Source of the DNA: UBA9715 sp045614225
Lineage (GTDB): Bacteria > Actinomycetota > Coriobacteriia > Coriobacteriales > Eggerthellaceae
NCBI GenBank assembly: GCA_045614225.1
Contig: JAZLCO010000010.1
Coordinates: 1-26,382, forward strand
Reading direction: 5' to 3'
DNA length: 26,382 nt
The translations under genes and the position numbers were made by a program. This document shows positions 1 through 8,076 of this stretch, piece after piece. A model generated the notes under the pieces. It was not told the origin of the DNA. It searched no databases and saw nothing but the letters and a program-made list of their open reading frames with translations. The stretch's first letter is position 1; the number at the start of each line of letters is the position of its first letter.

Positions 1-2492
1 CGCAACTCAGGATTGTCGGAATTGCGCATGACGATGGCATAGCCCTTGACGACCGCACACATCGACTCGCTCGTTTTCTCAGTGTTTTCTGACGGCACGG
101 TCGTGATGGACGGCATGAAAATGCGGTTCACGTGAGCGCGCTCGAGGTCGCGCACGTGGCCATGCACAAGCTTCGCAGGGAAGCAGATCGTGTCAGAAGC
201 GACAGCAGGCAGGCCGTTCTCGTACATCGCGCGGCTGGATTCGTGCGAGATGCGCACTTTGAAACCGAGCGAACGCCAGAACGTCGACCAGAACGGCATG
301 TTGTCCCAGAAGGCGAGCACGCGTGGCAAGCCAATGGTGATGTTGCGTAGGCTTGAAAGTTCAGGTGCCTGATAATCGTTGAAAAGGAGCTTCTCGCGCA
401 CATCGAAGAGATTGGGAATCGACTTCTTACGCGCGCGGACGGCTTTGACCTTCTCGCGGACGTCTGCATCACGTGGGTCTCCGACGATTTCGCCGCGTTC
501 GCATCGGTTGTCGGTGACATACGTCGATCCGTCTGAGAACGTCACGATTGCACGCGAGCAGTTGTTAGTGCAGAACGGGCAAATGGCGTTCGACGTCTGC
601 GTATACGTGAGTTCGCGTACGCCGTCAAGGCCGATGAACGTCGAGCGCAAATGGCCTTCACCCTCGGTGACTTCCTGTTGTTCGTTTCGGATGGCGAACA
701 GTGCCGCTCCGATTGCGCCCATAAGCCCTGGGTAAGGAGCGCGCGTGACGGGGCGACCAACGTACGCCTCGAATGCAGCAAGCACGGCGTCGTTGGAGAA
801 CGTGCCGCCCTGAACGACGATGCGCTCACCGAGGCTGTCGAGGTTCGACACGCGGATGACCTTGGTGAAAACGTTCTCGATGATGGAACGGCAAAGGCCT
901 GCCATTATGTCGTCGGGCGATTTGCCGTTCTTCTGTTCGGTGACGACAGATGAGTTCATAAACACAGTGCAGCGGCTGCCGAGCTCTGCCGGACTCTTCG
1001 AACGGAATGCCGCTTCGGCGATGTCGCGTGTTTGTATGCCGAGCGTGCGTGCGAAGTTTTCAAGGAACGAGCCGCAGCCGCTTGAGCATGCTTCGTTCAC
1101 GAGGATGTCGGTCACGATGCCATCGTCGATCCAGATGGCTTTCATGTCCTGACCGCCGATGTCGAGGATGAAAGTCGCATCGTCAACGTAGCGTGCAGCC
1201 GCCAGCGCATGAGCAACCGTTTCGACGACATGGCAATCGGCGCGGAACGCCTTGGCGAAGAGCAGCTCGCCGTAGCCGGTTGTAGCGCAACCCATGATGT
1301 CAAGGTAGACGCCTGCATCTTTCCAGCGTTTGTCGAGCTCGCAAAGCGCTGCTTTGGCAACGTCGAGCGGTTCGCCTTCGTTGTTTGCGTAGAACGAGTC
1401 GAGCAGGTTGCCGCTCTCGTCGACGAGCGCGAACTTCGTGGTGGTCGAACCGGAGTCGATGCCCAAATAGGCGCGAACGGTCGAACCTGGCTTGTATGCC
1501 GCAGGGCCTGCCGGCGCCGCGGCCGATTCATGGCGCTTGCGGAATGCGACAAGCTCGTCTTCCGACTCGAAGAACGGCTTGCTCGAGCTTGGGCGTAGAT
1601 GCACCGAGTCAGCTGCAGCACGCACTTTTTCACGTGCCTCGCCGAGCTTCATGGGTTCGAGGCCTGCGTCTTCGAACAGCTTTTGCAGAGAAAGCGCCGC
1701 ACCGCGTGCGACGATGATTTCGGGTTGGTCGGGGATGATGACATCGGAGCCATCAATGCGCAAGCGTTGCTTGAACACTTCGATTAGCATCGGGTTGAAC
1801 GTGAGCGGACCACCCTCGAAGATGACGGGTGGGATGACGTCCATGCCTTGGGCGAGGCCGCCGAGCGTCTGCTTGGCGACGGCGTGGAACGTTGAAAGTG
1901 CAATGTCCTCTTTTGCCGCACCCTGGTTGATGAGCGGTTGTATGTCCGTTTTTGCGAAGACGCCGCAGCGTCCAGAGATGCTGTAGAGCGTCTTGCCAGC
2001 CGAGGCAGCTTCATTGAGATCCTCGACTGGAATCTTGAGAAGTGAGGCAATCTCGTCGAGGAATGCGCCCGTGCCGCCTGCACACGAGCCGTTCATGCGC
2101 ATGTCGGAGACCTTGAGGGTCTCCTTGTCGTAGCCAGGTTCGAAGAAGATCATCTTCGCGTCCTGACCGCCCAGCTCGATCGCCACGCGTGCCGACGGGT
2201 AATGCGTCGCCACGGCAATCGAGTTCGCAATGACTTCTTGAACATAGGGCACGCCGAGCGATTCGGCCAGCTCTTTGCCACCCGAGCCCGTCACTGCTAT
2301 GAGTGCCGGCTGATCGCCGAGTTCGCGCATGATGTCATCGATGACTTGCTCGGCGGTTTTCAGCTGGTGAGCGTGATGGCGTAAGTATGTGGCGCTCAGG
2401 ATTTTGTGCGTAGCACCGTCGACCGCGGCTGCTTTCACCGTGGTCGATCCGACGTCTATGCCGACGAGTAGTTGTGTAGCATTTGCATCCAT
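1..2492 (-). CDS. 2-hydroxyacyl-CoA dehydratase activase-like protein (double BadF/BadG domain plus DUF2229), 3' end outside window
   Basis: The start is ATG at 2490-2492 and the frame stays open to the left edge, giving about 830 codons of what is usually a protein of roughly 1400-1500 residues. Two ASKHA/BadF-type ATPase domains are visible. The first has the phosphate loop GIDVGSTTVK at about residues 11-20 and NGSCAGGTGAF near 137. The second has GIDSGSTTTK near 340 and NEACSSGCGSF near 469. In true activases the Cys in these motifs binds a [4Fe-4S] cluster shared between subunits. A further CPFCTNNC motif with a later Cys lies near residues 640-670, followed by the start of a DUF2229-like region near 717. 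By family, such proteins use ATP to drive low-potential electron transfer to 2-hydroxyacyl-CoA dehydratase-type enzymes, but no dehydratase subunit is visible here and the substrate is unknown. It is divergent from rubrerythrin. The ribosome-binding site before the ATG is weak. Confidence 0.85.
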   Translation of the reverse strand, partial: MDANATQLLVGIDVGSTTVKAAAVDGATHKILSATYLRHHAHQLKTAEQVIDDIMRELGDQPALIAVTGSGGKELAESLGVPYVQEVIANSIAVATHYPSARVAIELGGQDAKMIFFEPGYDKETLKVSDMRMNGSCAGGTGAFLDEIASLLKIPVEDLNEAASAGKTLYSISGRCGVFAKTDIQPLINQGAAKEDIALSTFHAVAKQTLGGLAQGMDVIPPVIFEGGPLTFNPMLIEVFKQRLRIDGSDVIIPDQPEIIVARGAALSLQKLFEDAGLEPMKLGEAREKVRAAADSVHLRPSSSKPFFESEDELVAFRKRHESAAAPAGPAAYKPGSTVRAYLGIDSGSTTTKFALVDESGNLLDSFYANNEGEPLDVAKAALCELDKRWKDAGVYLDIMGCATTGYGELLFAKAFRADCHVVETVAHALAAARYVDDATFILDIGGQDMKAIWIDDGIVTDILVNEACSSGCGSFLENFARTLGIQTRDIAEAAFRSKSPAELGSRCTVFMNSSVVTEQKNGKSPDDIMAGLCRSIIENVFTKVIRVSNLDSLGERIVVQGGTFSNDAVLAAFEAYVGRPVTRAPYPGLMGAIGAALFAIRNEQQEVTEGEGHLRSTFIGLDGVRELTYTQTSNAICPFCTNNCSRAIVTFSDGSTYVTDNRCERGEIVGDPRDADVREKVKAVRARKKSIPNLFDVREKLLFNDYQAPELSSLRNITIGLPRVLAFWDNMPFWSTFWRSLGFKVRISHESSRAMYENGLPAVASDTICFPAKLVHGHVRDLERAHVNRIFMPSITTVPSENTEKTSESMCAVVKGYAIVMRNSDNPEL

Positions 2493-2524
2493 TAAGTTGT
2501 AACAGGATAACGCATTGTGCAGAA

Positions 2525-2544
2525 CTGAAAAACCAACTTTTCAG
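2525..2544. promoter_or_regulatory. Inverted repeat in the activase/rubrerythrin divergent intergenic region
   Basis: CTGAAAA (2525-2531) and TTTTCAG (2538-2544) form a 7-bp inverted repeat with a 6-nt spacer. It sits in the 108-bp gap between two divergent genes, and a second palindrome, GTCAGCTGAC, lies at 2570-2579 just before the rubrerythrin ribosome-binding site. Either could bind a regulator of one or both genes. I saw no clear -35/-10 pair on either strand. Confidence 0.3.
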
Positions 2545-2600
2545 GATGTTGGAATGTGGTAACGTTTGCGTCAGCTGACAACACGACGAGAGGAGCAACT

Positions 2601-3140
2601 ATGGAGCTTCAGGGCAGCAAAACATGGGAGAACCTGCAGACTGCTTTTGCCGGCGAGTCGCAGGCCCATACCAAGTACCAGTATTACGCAAGCAAGGCGA
2701 AGAACGAGGGTTACGTTCAGATTGCGAACATCTTCCTCGAGACTTCGAAGAACGAGAAAGAGCATGCCAAGATTTGGTTCAAGTACCTGCATGATGGTGC
2801 TGTTCCTGACACGATCGCGAATCTGAACGATGCCGCCGATGGTGAGAATTACGAGTGGACCGACATGTACGACGAGTTCGCTAAGGTCGCCGACGAGGAG
2901 GGCTTCAAGGAAATCGCCGCGAAGTTCCGCATGGTCGGCGCTATCGAGAAGCATCATGAGGAGCGCTATCGCCAGCTCATCGGCAACATCGAGGGCGGCC
3001 TCGTCTTCTCGCGCGACGGCGATCGCACCTGGATTTGCAGCAACTGCGGTCACATCGTCATCGGCAGCAAGGCTCCCGAGATTTGCCCGGTGTGCATGCA
3101 TCCGAAGTCCTACTTCGAGCTTCGTGCCGAGAACTACTAG
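2601..3140 (+). CDS. Rubrerythrin
   Basis: The product has 179 residues, normal for a rubrerythrin with a C-terminal rubredoxin domain. The start is ATG 2601, preceded by GAGGAG at 2589-2594; an upstream in-frame start at 2556 would add 15 unconserved residues. The N-terminal ferritin-like domain shows the diiron ligands: E19, then E52xxH55 on the second helix, and E116xxH119 further on. The C-terminal rubredoxin domain has CSNC (C146, C149) and CPVC (C162, C165) for a mononuclear iron. Rubrerythrins reduce hydrogen peroxide to water in the cytoplasm of anaerobes, taking electrons through rubredoxin or a flavoprotein. The gene appears to be a single transcription unit, since a strong terminator follows 24 bp after the stop. 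Its role here is probably oxidative stress defence. Confidence 0.96.
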   Translation: MELQGSKTWENLQTAFAGESQAHTKYQYYASKAKNEGYVQIANIFLETSKNEKEHAKIWFKYLHDGAVPDTIANLNDAADGENYEWTDMYDEFAKVADEEGFKEIAAKFRMVGAIEKHHEERYRQLIGNIEGGLVFSRDGDRTWICSNCGHIVIGSKAPEICPVCMHPKSYFELRAENY

Positions 3141-3163
3141 GATTCAGCTCAAATCGCTTAATG

Positions 3164-3189
3164 GAGGCGCCCTTCGGGGCGCCTCTTTT
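3164..3189 (+). terminator. Rho-independent terminator of rubrerythrin
   Basis: A perfect 9-bp stem, GAGGCGCCC/GGGCGCCTC, closed by a TTCG tetraloop is followed by TTTT. It lies 24 bp after the rubrerythrin stop codon and isolates that gene from groESL. Confidence 0.93.
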
Positions 3190-3302
3190 GTGTGTTAGTG
3201 AAGGCTTGGCGCGTTCGCTTCTAGATCCCTTTGGCGCTAATCACTAAATAATGTGGCGGGAAAATGACGGTTCGGTAAACTCGCCCAACTGGGGCGCGGT
3301 GA

Positions 3303-3311
3303 TGCTATAGT
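3303..3311 (+). promoter_or_regulatory. Extended -10 promoter of groESL
   Basis: TGCTATAGT fits the extended -10 form TGnTATAAT at all but one base of the hexamer. The predicted start of transcription, about 3318, falls immediately before the CIRCE operator. No good -35 hexamer is visible, as is common for extended -10 promoters. Confidence 0.6.
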
Positions 3312-3320
3312 ACGTAGCTG

Positions 3321-3347
3321 TTAGCACTCCAATGGTCGGAGTGCTAA
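3321..3347 (+). promoter_or_regulatory. CIRCE operator (HrcA binding site)
   Basis: TTAGCACTC, nine bases, then GAGTGCTAA matches the CIRCE consensus exactly. It lies 51 bp upstream of groES and overlaps the expected transcription start. The heat-shock repressor HrcA binds this element as a dimer, with its activity depending on GroEL. This shows that the groESL operon is HrcA-regulated, although hrcA itself is not in the window. Confidence 0.97.
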
Positions 3348-3398
3348 ATTTTGAAACTTGGTTATAAATGGCATATGCACGAAAGGAAGGCATGAACC

Positions 3399-3686
3399 AT
3401 GGCTCTTAAACCGCTGGGCGATCGCGTGATCGTCAAGGCCGATGAGGCCGAGGCCCAGACTGCTTCTGGCCTGTACCTGGCAAGTGAGTCGAAGGAAAAG
3501 CCCCAGACCGGCACCGTTATTGCTGTTGGCGAAGGCAAGATCGACAAGGACGGCAACAAGTTCCCCGTTCCCGTCAAGGTTGGCGACAAGGTTATCTACA
3601 GCAAGTACGGCGGGACCGAGGTCAGCTACGACGGCGAGGACGTGCTCATCCTCCGTGCTGACGACATTTACGCAATCTGCGAATAA
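3399..3686 (+). CDS. groES: Co-chaperonin GroES (Cpn10)
   Basis: The 95-residue product is the usual GroES length. It opens with LKPLGDRVIVK, has the mobile-loop region around TASGLYLA (residues 22-29), then GTVIAVGEGK, and ends in DDIYAI, all hallmarks of the Cpn10 beta-barrel. It forms the heptameric lid on GroEL and acts in the cytoplasm. The start ATG 3399 follows GAAAGGAAGG with an 8-nt spacer. groEL starts 23 bp after its stop, so the two form an operon under the CIRCE element. Confidence 0.98.
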   Translation: MALKPLGDRVIVKADEAEAQTASGLYLASESKEKPQTGTVIAVGEGKIDKDGNKFPVPVKVGDKVIYSKYGGTEVSYDGEDVLILRADDIYAICE

Positions 3687-3709
3687 GCAACTGAAAGGAA
3701 GTCCAACCA

Positions 3710-5341
3710 ATGGCAAAAGATATTAGGTTTGAGGCAGATGCGCGTGGCGCTCTTGCCAATGGCGTGACCAAGCTGTCCGACGCCGTGAAGGTCACCCTTG
3801 GCCCCAAGGGCCGTTACGTGGCCATCGAGAAGTCTTACGGCGCTCCGGTCATCACCAACGACGGCGTGACCGTCGCCCGCGAGATCGAGCTCGAGGATCC
3901 GGTCGAGAACATGGGCGCTCAGCTCGTACGCGAAGCTGCTGTCAAGACTAACGACGTTGCCGGCGACGGCACGACGACCGCTACGCTGCTGGCCGACGTT
4001 ATCGTTCGCGAGGGTCTGCGCAACGTGACCGCTGGCGCTGATGCTCTGGGCATCCGCCGCGGCATCCAGAAGGCCACTATCGCCATCGTCGAGCAGATCA
4101 AGGCCGACTCTCAGAAGGTCTCCACCAAGGAGCAGATTGCCAACGTCGGCACCATCTCCGCTGGCGATGCCGAAATCGGCGAGAAGATCGCCGAGGCCAT
4201 GGACGCTGTTGGCAACGATGGCGCCATCTCAGTCGAGGAGAGCCAGACCTTCGGCATGGACATGGAAATCGTCGAGGGCATGCAGTACGACCGCGGCTAC
4301 ATCTCCCCGTACATGGCCACCGACATGGAGCGTATGGAGGCCGTTCTCAACGACCCGTACATCCTGCTCACCGACCAGAAGGTCAACAGCATTCAGGACA
4401 TGGTCCCGCTGCTGGAGGAAGTCATGAAGTCCGGCCGTTCGCTGCTCATCGTCGCTGAGGACGTCGAGGGCGAGGCGCTCGCTACGCTGCTGCTCAACAA
4501 GCTGCGCGGCACGCTCAACGTCGTTGCCGTCAAGGCTCCTGGTTTCGGCGACCGCCGCAAGCGCATCCTCGAGGACATGGCTGCCGTTACCGGCGCTCAG
4601 GTTGTTGCCAAGGATTTCGGCATGACGCTCGCTGACGCGACCGTCGCTGCATGCGGCCATGCCCGCACCGTCAAGGTCACGAAGGACACCATCCTCATCG
4701 TCGACGGTGCTGGTGACAAAGCGGCAATCGATGCTCGCGTTGTCCAGATCAAGGCCGAGCTCGAGCGTACCGAGAGCGAATTCGACCGTGAGAAGCTCCA
4801 GGAGCGTCTCTCCAAGCTGTCCGGTGGCGTTGCAGTGCTCAAGGTTGGCGCAGCTACCGAGCCCGAGCTGAAGGAAAAGAAGAGCCGCATCGAGGACGCG
4901 CTTCAGGCTACGCGCGCGGCTGTCGAAGAGGGTATCGTCGCTGGTGGCGGCGTGGCGCTCGTGAACGCCCTTCCCGTGCTCGACACCGTCGAGGCTGCTG
5001 ACAAGGACGAAGAGGTCGGCATCAACATCATCCGCAAGGCCGTCGAGGCTCCTCTGCGTGCCATCGCTGGCAATGCTGGCTTCGAGGGCTCTGTCGTCGT
5101 CGAGAAGGTCAAGAACCTTGCCAAGGGCGAGGGCCTGAACTGCGCGACTGGCGAGTACGGCGACCTTATTGCCATGGGCGTTTCCGACCCGGTAAAGGTT
5201 ACGCGCACCGCTCTCGAGTCTGCTGCTTCTGTTGCAGCTCTGATCCTCATCACCGAGGCCACCATCAATGAGATCCCGAAGGATCCCGATCCGGCCGCTG
5301 CCGCTGCAGCTGCTGCCGCTGGCATGGGCGGAATGATGTAG
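3710..5341 (+). CDS. groEL: 60-kDa chaperonin GroEL
   Basis: The 543-residue product has the full chaperonin layout: equatorial ATP-binding motifs (VTLGPKGRYV near residue 27 and DVAGDGTTTATLLAD near 83), intermediate and apical domains, KAPGFGDRRK near 277, EGIVAGGGVAL near 405, and the flexible GMGGMM tail. It folds proteins in a GroES-capped, ATP-driven cycle in the cytoplasm. AAGGAAG lies upstream of the ATG. The tail is preceded by a run of about ten alanines (DPDP then poly-Ala), longer than the usual linker but otherwise ordinary. It is co-transcribed with groES from the CIRCE-controlled promoter. Confidence 0.98.
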   Translation: MAKDIRFEADARGALANGVTKLSDAVKVTLGPKGRYVAIEKSYGAPVITNDGVTVAREIELEDPVENMGAQLVREAAVKTNDVAGDGTTTATLLADVIVREGLRNVTAGADALGIRRGIQKATIAIVEQIKADSQKVSTKEQIANVGTISAGDAEIGEKIAEAMDAVGNDGAISVEESQTFGMDMEIVEGMQYDRGYISPYMATDMERMEAVLNDPYILLTDQKVNSIQDMVPLLEEVMKSGRSLLIVAEDVEGEALATLLLNKLRGTLNVVAVKAPGFGDRRKRILEDMAAVTGAQVVAKDFGMTLADATVAACGHARTVKVTKDTILIVDGAGDKAAIDARVVQIKAELERTESEFDREKLQERLSKLSGGVAVLKVGAATEPELKEKKSRIEDALQATRAAVEEGIVAGGGVALVNALPVLDTVEAADKDEEVGINIIRKAVEAPLRAIAGNAGFEGSVVVEKVKNLAKGEGLNCATGEYGDLIAMGVSDPVKVTRTALESAASVAALILITEATINEIPKDPDPAAAAAAAAAGMGGMM

Positions 5342-5370
5342 GAAGTATGACGCAAGTCATAATCTGACGG

Positions 5371-5399
5371 CACAGGTTATTAAACTCGGCTAACCTGTG
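5371..5399. other. Inverted repeat (9-bp stem) after groEL
   Basis: CACAGGTTA (5371-5379) and TAACCTGTG (5391-5399) are perfect inverted repeats around an 11-nt loop. There is no T-run, so this is not a classic terminator. It is the middle one of three hairpins after groEL, the first being TATGAC-GCAA-GTCATA at 5346-5361 with a GNRA-type tetraloop. It could be an mRNA 3'-stabilising structure or a protein site. Confidence 0.5.
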
Positions 5400-5413
5400 G
5401 CAGTGATAAACGG

Positions 5414-5441
5414 ACGGGACGTCGAACGACGTCCCGTTCTT
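5414..5441 (+). terminator. Probable terminator of groESL
   Basis: A perfect 10-bp stem, ACGGGACGTC/GACGTCCCGT, with loop GAAC is followed by TCTTACGTTT. The T-tract is interrupted, so termination may be partial. It lies about 70 bp after the groEL stop. Confidence 0.75.
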
Positions 5442-5465
5442 ACGTTTCATGACGAAATGAACAGG

Positions 5466-5479
5466 TGCTCATATGAGCA
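5466..5479. promoter_or_regulatory. Perfect 14-bp palindrome, candidate metalloregulator operator
   Basis: TGCTCATATGAGCA is a perfect palindrome lying 45 bp upstream of the metal exporter ATG and after the groESL terminator. Its form recalls operators of ArsR/SmtB-type metal sensors, which bind short inverted repeats in promoters of efflux genes. This is an inference from position and symmetry; no regulator gene is adjacent. Confidence 0.45.
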
Positions 5480-5524
5480 ATAGCCAGAAGGATCGGCCCT
5501 TTTGGTTGCTTGAATGGAGAAGGA

Positions 5525-6535
5525 ATGCACGAACATGCGATAGAGCATGGAGCTGGTTTTGCGGACATGGCATTTGACGTATTGCAGGATGCGTTCTTCG
5601 ATACGTTGTACTTGATACCGTTCCTGTTCGTGACGTATCTGTTCATGGAATGGCTCGAGCATAAGACCGGTTCGAAGGCGCAAGAGGCCATCAGACGTGC
5701 TGGCGTTGGCGGTCCTGCTTTGGGAGCCTTACTCGGCGTGGTGCCGCAATGCGGTTTTTCTGCGGCAGCATCAACGCTTTATGCTGCGAGAGTCGTTACG
5801 CTCGGCACGCTGTTTGCCGTGTTTCTCTCGACATCCGATGAGATGCTGCCCATCTTCATTGCAGAGCAAGTGCCGCTGAACGTGTTGTTCACCGTCATCG
5901 GCTTGAAAATACTCATTGGGATGGCTTTTGGCTTCGCGGTTGATGCTGTCATGCGTGCAACGCATCGAGACCACAAGCATTTGCACATTCACGAATTATG
6001 TGAGCGCGACCATTGCGAATGCAATCATGGATGCGAGGCGTGCGAGCATAATCCCGAGCTCGTTTACGAGCACAACGACTGCGATGAATCATGCGAGCAT
6101 GAGCATCACCATCATGATCATTCGCATGATGAAGGCTGGGGCGGCATCATGCGAAGTGCGTTGAAGCACACGATTCAAGTAACGGTGTTTGTATTCCTCA
6201 TCTCGATTGCACTCAATGCTGTGTTGGCCATCGTTGGCGAAGAGGCACTTGGCGAGTTCTTGAGTGCCAATGGGATTCTGGCAGTTGTCGGCTCTGCTAT
6301 TGTCGGGCTCATTCCAAATTGTGCCGCTAGTGTGGCTATCGCCCAGCTCTACATCGAGGGTGTGCTTAGCTTCGGTGCAATGATGTCCGGCTTGTTGACT
6401 GCTGCCGGTGTTGGCATGTTGGTGCTGCTGCGTACGAACAGGCGAGCAGGGGAGGACGCTTGCATCATACTTGCGCTCGTAGCTGTGAGCGTGGTCTGCG
6501 GGCTTGCATTCGAACTGGTTGGGTTTGCGCTCTAG
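5525..6535 (+). CDS. Putative heavy-metal exporter of the ArsP_2 (DUF2899) type with His/Cys-rich loop
   Basis: The start ATG 5525 follows GGAGAAGGA and gives 336 residues; an in-frame TTG at 5510 would add five. The protein is highly hydrophobic, with two halves that look like internal repeats: VPQCGFSAAASTLYAARVV in the first and GLIPNCAASVAIAQLYIEGV in the second, each followed by a long membrane segment. Between them lies a hydrophilic loop (about residues 147-201) with 16 His and 7 Cys, including a run of four His, well suited to binding soft or transition metals. This layout matches the family annotated as putative 10-TM heavy-metal exporter, also named putative manganese transporter. 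It would export a metal ion or metalloid across the cytoplasmic membrane; the actual ion cannot be read from sequence. A 14-bp palindrome upstream suggests metal-dependent control. Confidence 0.8.
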   Translation: MHEHAIEHGAGFADMAFDVLQDAFFDTLYLIPFLFVTYLFMEWLEHKTGSKAQEAIRRAGVGGPALGALLGVVPQCGFSAAASTLYAARVVTLGTLFAVFLSTSDEMLPIFIAEQVPLNVLFTVIGLKILIGMAFGFAVDAVMRATHRDHKHLHIHELCERDHCECNHGCEACEHNPELVYEHNDCDESCEHEHHHHDHSHDEGWGGIMRSALKHTIQVTVFVFLISIALNAVLAIVGEEALGEFLSANGILAVVGSAIVGLIPNCAASVAIAQLYIEGVLSFGAMMSGLLTAAGVGMLVLLRTNRRAGEDACIILALVAVSVVCGLAFELVGFAL

Positions 6536-6536
6536 A

Positions 6537-6567
6537 TGGCACAAAGCCCCCTGGGAACACTGTGCCA
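6537..6567. other. Inverted repeat between convergent genes
   Basis: TGGCACA (6537-6543) and TGTGCCA (6561-6567) pair across a 17-nt loop directly after the exporter stop codon and before the stop of the convergent C39-like gene. It may act as a weak bidirectional terminator, although there is no T-run next to it. Confidence 0.4.
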
Positions 6568-6591
6568 ATGACGTGTTTTATTCGAGCTCAA

Positions 6592-7911
6592 TTAACGGAC
6601 GTAGAGCGCCATGCTCCCGCATTGCTCGTAAATCTCTATGAACTGCTCGGTATCGCGTTCGATGAGACCTTCGAGCGGGTCGCAGACGACCACGATGTCA
6701 TCTGATACGCCGCAAAGAAGCACGCAGTGCTCGTTACCGTACCATTGGTAATCACCCTCGACGACATCATGGAAGAACGGTTCGGAGAAATCGATGGTCG
6801 TCCAGATAAGTATTGGATAACCGCGTGAAACGAGGCCTGCGATTGTGTCGAAGGAATTGCCGGTCAAGTCATATGCATGGCGGTCCGAGCCGATATCTTT
6901 CAAATATGCATTTGCAGCTTTGGCGATGCCTGCTGGGAAGCCGGCGCCTCCTTCGTAAGGGCTGCCGACGAAGCCATCCGCCATGCCGCCTTCGAAATCG
7001 AGGTAGCCTTCTGCTATATCGACTGGATCGGCTTTGATGCCCATGCTTTCAATTGCCATAGAAAGCGAGAAGATCTCGCATCCACTATCCAAAACACCTT
7101 GTTGAAGCTGCGGTTCGACGAGTGAAACGTAGTTAACAGGGTTTTCAGCGAGCTTTTGCGCTTCGTCTTTCGCTATGGGTTTCTTGTCTTCGATAACTGT
7201 TTGGAAAAATGCGATGTTAGCTTCTACGGCGTCGGGGTCATAACTGCTCACCATGCTTGCAATGAGCGATGATGGATTGCTGGAACCATCGATGATGGCA
7301 GCTTCAGAATCGGTCTTTGATGAAGGTTCAGAGACAGAATCCGAACTAGTTGGAGCCGAAGGTTCATCGGCGTTTTCGCTTGATTGCTCGTTCGATGCCT
7401 CAGCATCGGCGATATCCGTATTGTCAGAAGCACCGACTTCAGAGGTTGCTTCGCTTTCCTCCTGATTATCAGGTGCTTGATCTGCGCTGTTTTCGTCAGA
7501 CGATTCAACTTCTGCATTCAACTCCGAGGTTGACGCCTCGGAGTCGGTTGCGCTCGAATCAGCGGCCGTTGCTTCTTGACTGTCAGAATCGTTTGTCGAC
7601 TGAGATTGAACCAACGGCGAATTTTGCGCAGATGACTCAACGTTCTTCTGTGTTGCCTGAGCGCTCTTCGTCAAAAGGTTTTCTTGAGTAGCACTTGCCG
7701 TTTGGGTTTCACCGGCATCCACAGTCTCTGAGGCACTGAAGGGAAGTACCGCGAAGAGTCCAAGTGCGATTGCTGAGGATACAAGGAACGTGCCAGCAGC
7801 ATAGCGCACGCGAGAAGGATGCGTGTTTTCGACCACGCGCGCGTGTTTCGCATGTTTTCCGCGAACGTGTGTGTTGCTGGAAGCATGCTTCGCTTTGCTG
7901 ATATCGCCCAT
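6592..7911 (-). CDS. Membrane-anchored C39-like cysteine peptidase with acidic Ser/Glu-rich linker
   Basis: The start ATG 7909-7911 (439 residues) has AAGGA five bases upstream; an in-frame GTG at 7938 would add nine residues without a good ribosome-binding site. Residues about 1-35 are basic. One hydrophobic segment follows (about 38-58), which could be a signal anchor or signal peptide. A Ser/Glu/Asp/Ala-rich, low-complexity stretch of about 150 residues comes next, and then a C-terminal globular domain. That domain shows LQQGVLDSGCEIFSL, with C278 as likely nucleophile and the Gln before it as oxyanion residue, then GNEHCVLL with H395 and VCDPLEG with D411. This Cys-His-Asp order fits the C39_2-type papain-like peptidases found on Gram-positive surfaces. 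The substrate is unknown; it probably acts outside the membrane on a protein or wall component. Confidence 0.75.
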   Translation of the reverse strand: MGDISKAKHASSNTHVRGKHAKHARVVENTHPSRVRYAAGTFLVSSAIALGLFAVLPFSASETVDAGETQTASATQENLLTKSAQATQKNVESSAQNSPLVQSQSTNDSDSQEATAADSSATDSEASTSELNAEVESSDENSADQAPDNQEESEATSEVGASDNTDIADAEASNEQSSENADEPSAPTSSDSVSEPSSKTDSEAAIIDGSSNPSSLIASMVSSYDPDAVEANIAFFQTVIEDKKPIAKDEAQKLAENPVNYVSLVEPQLQQGVLDSGCEIFSLSMAIESMGIKADPVDIAEGYLDFEGGMADGFVGSPYEGGAGFPAGIAKAANAYLKDIGSDRHAYDLTGNSFDTIAGLVSRGYPILIWTTIDFSEPFFHDVVEGDYQWYGNEHCVLLCGVSDDIVVVCDPLEGLIERDTEQFIEIYEQCGSMALYVR

Positions 7912-7960
7912 CAAGATCCTTGTGAATCGCTTGACCACAACATTTGCGCTAATTATTTAG

Positions 7961-7969
7961 CTTATATCA
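7961..7969 (-). promoter_or_regulatory. Extended -10 promoter of the C39-like gene
   Basis: On the minus strand TGATATAAG fits TGnTATAAT with one mismatch. Transcription would start near 7954, giving a leader of about 43 nt to the ATG. The 192 bp between the ATG and tRNA-Gln otherwise hold only this and the tRNA-like repeat at 8077-8092. Confidence 0.45.
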
Positions 7970-8076
7970 CAAAATATGGTGTTTTAAGCGGGAAATTAGA
8001 CGAATTGCCTCTTGTTCAAAGAAGCTGCAAAGGGGAAGCAAACTGCACCTATCCCAGAGAATTCAGGATAAGTAGA

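Noticed and set aside
2571..3101. 176-codon minus-strand frame opposite rubrerythrin
   Set aside because: Antisense to the diiron and rubredoxin motifs, with no similarity of its own.
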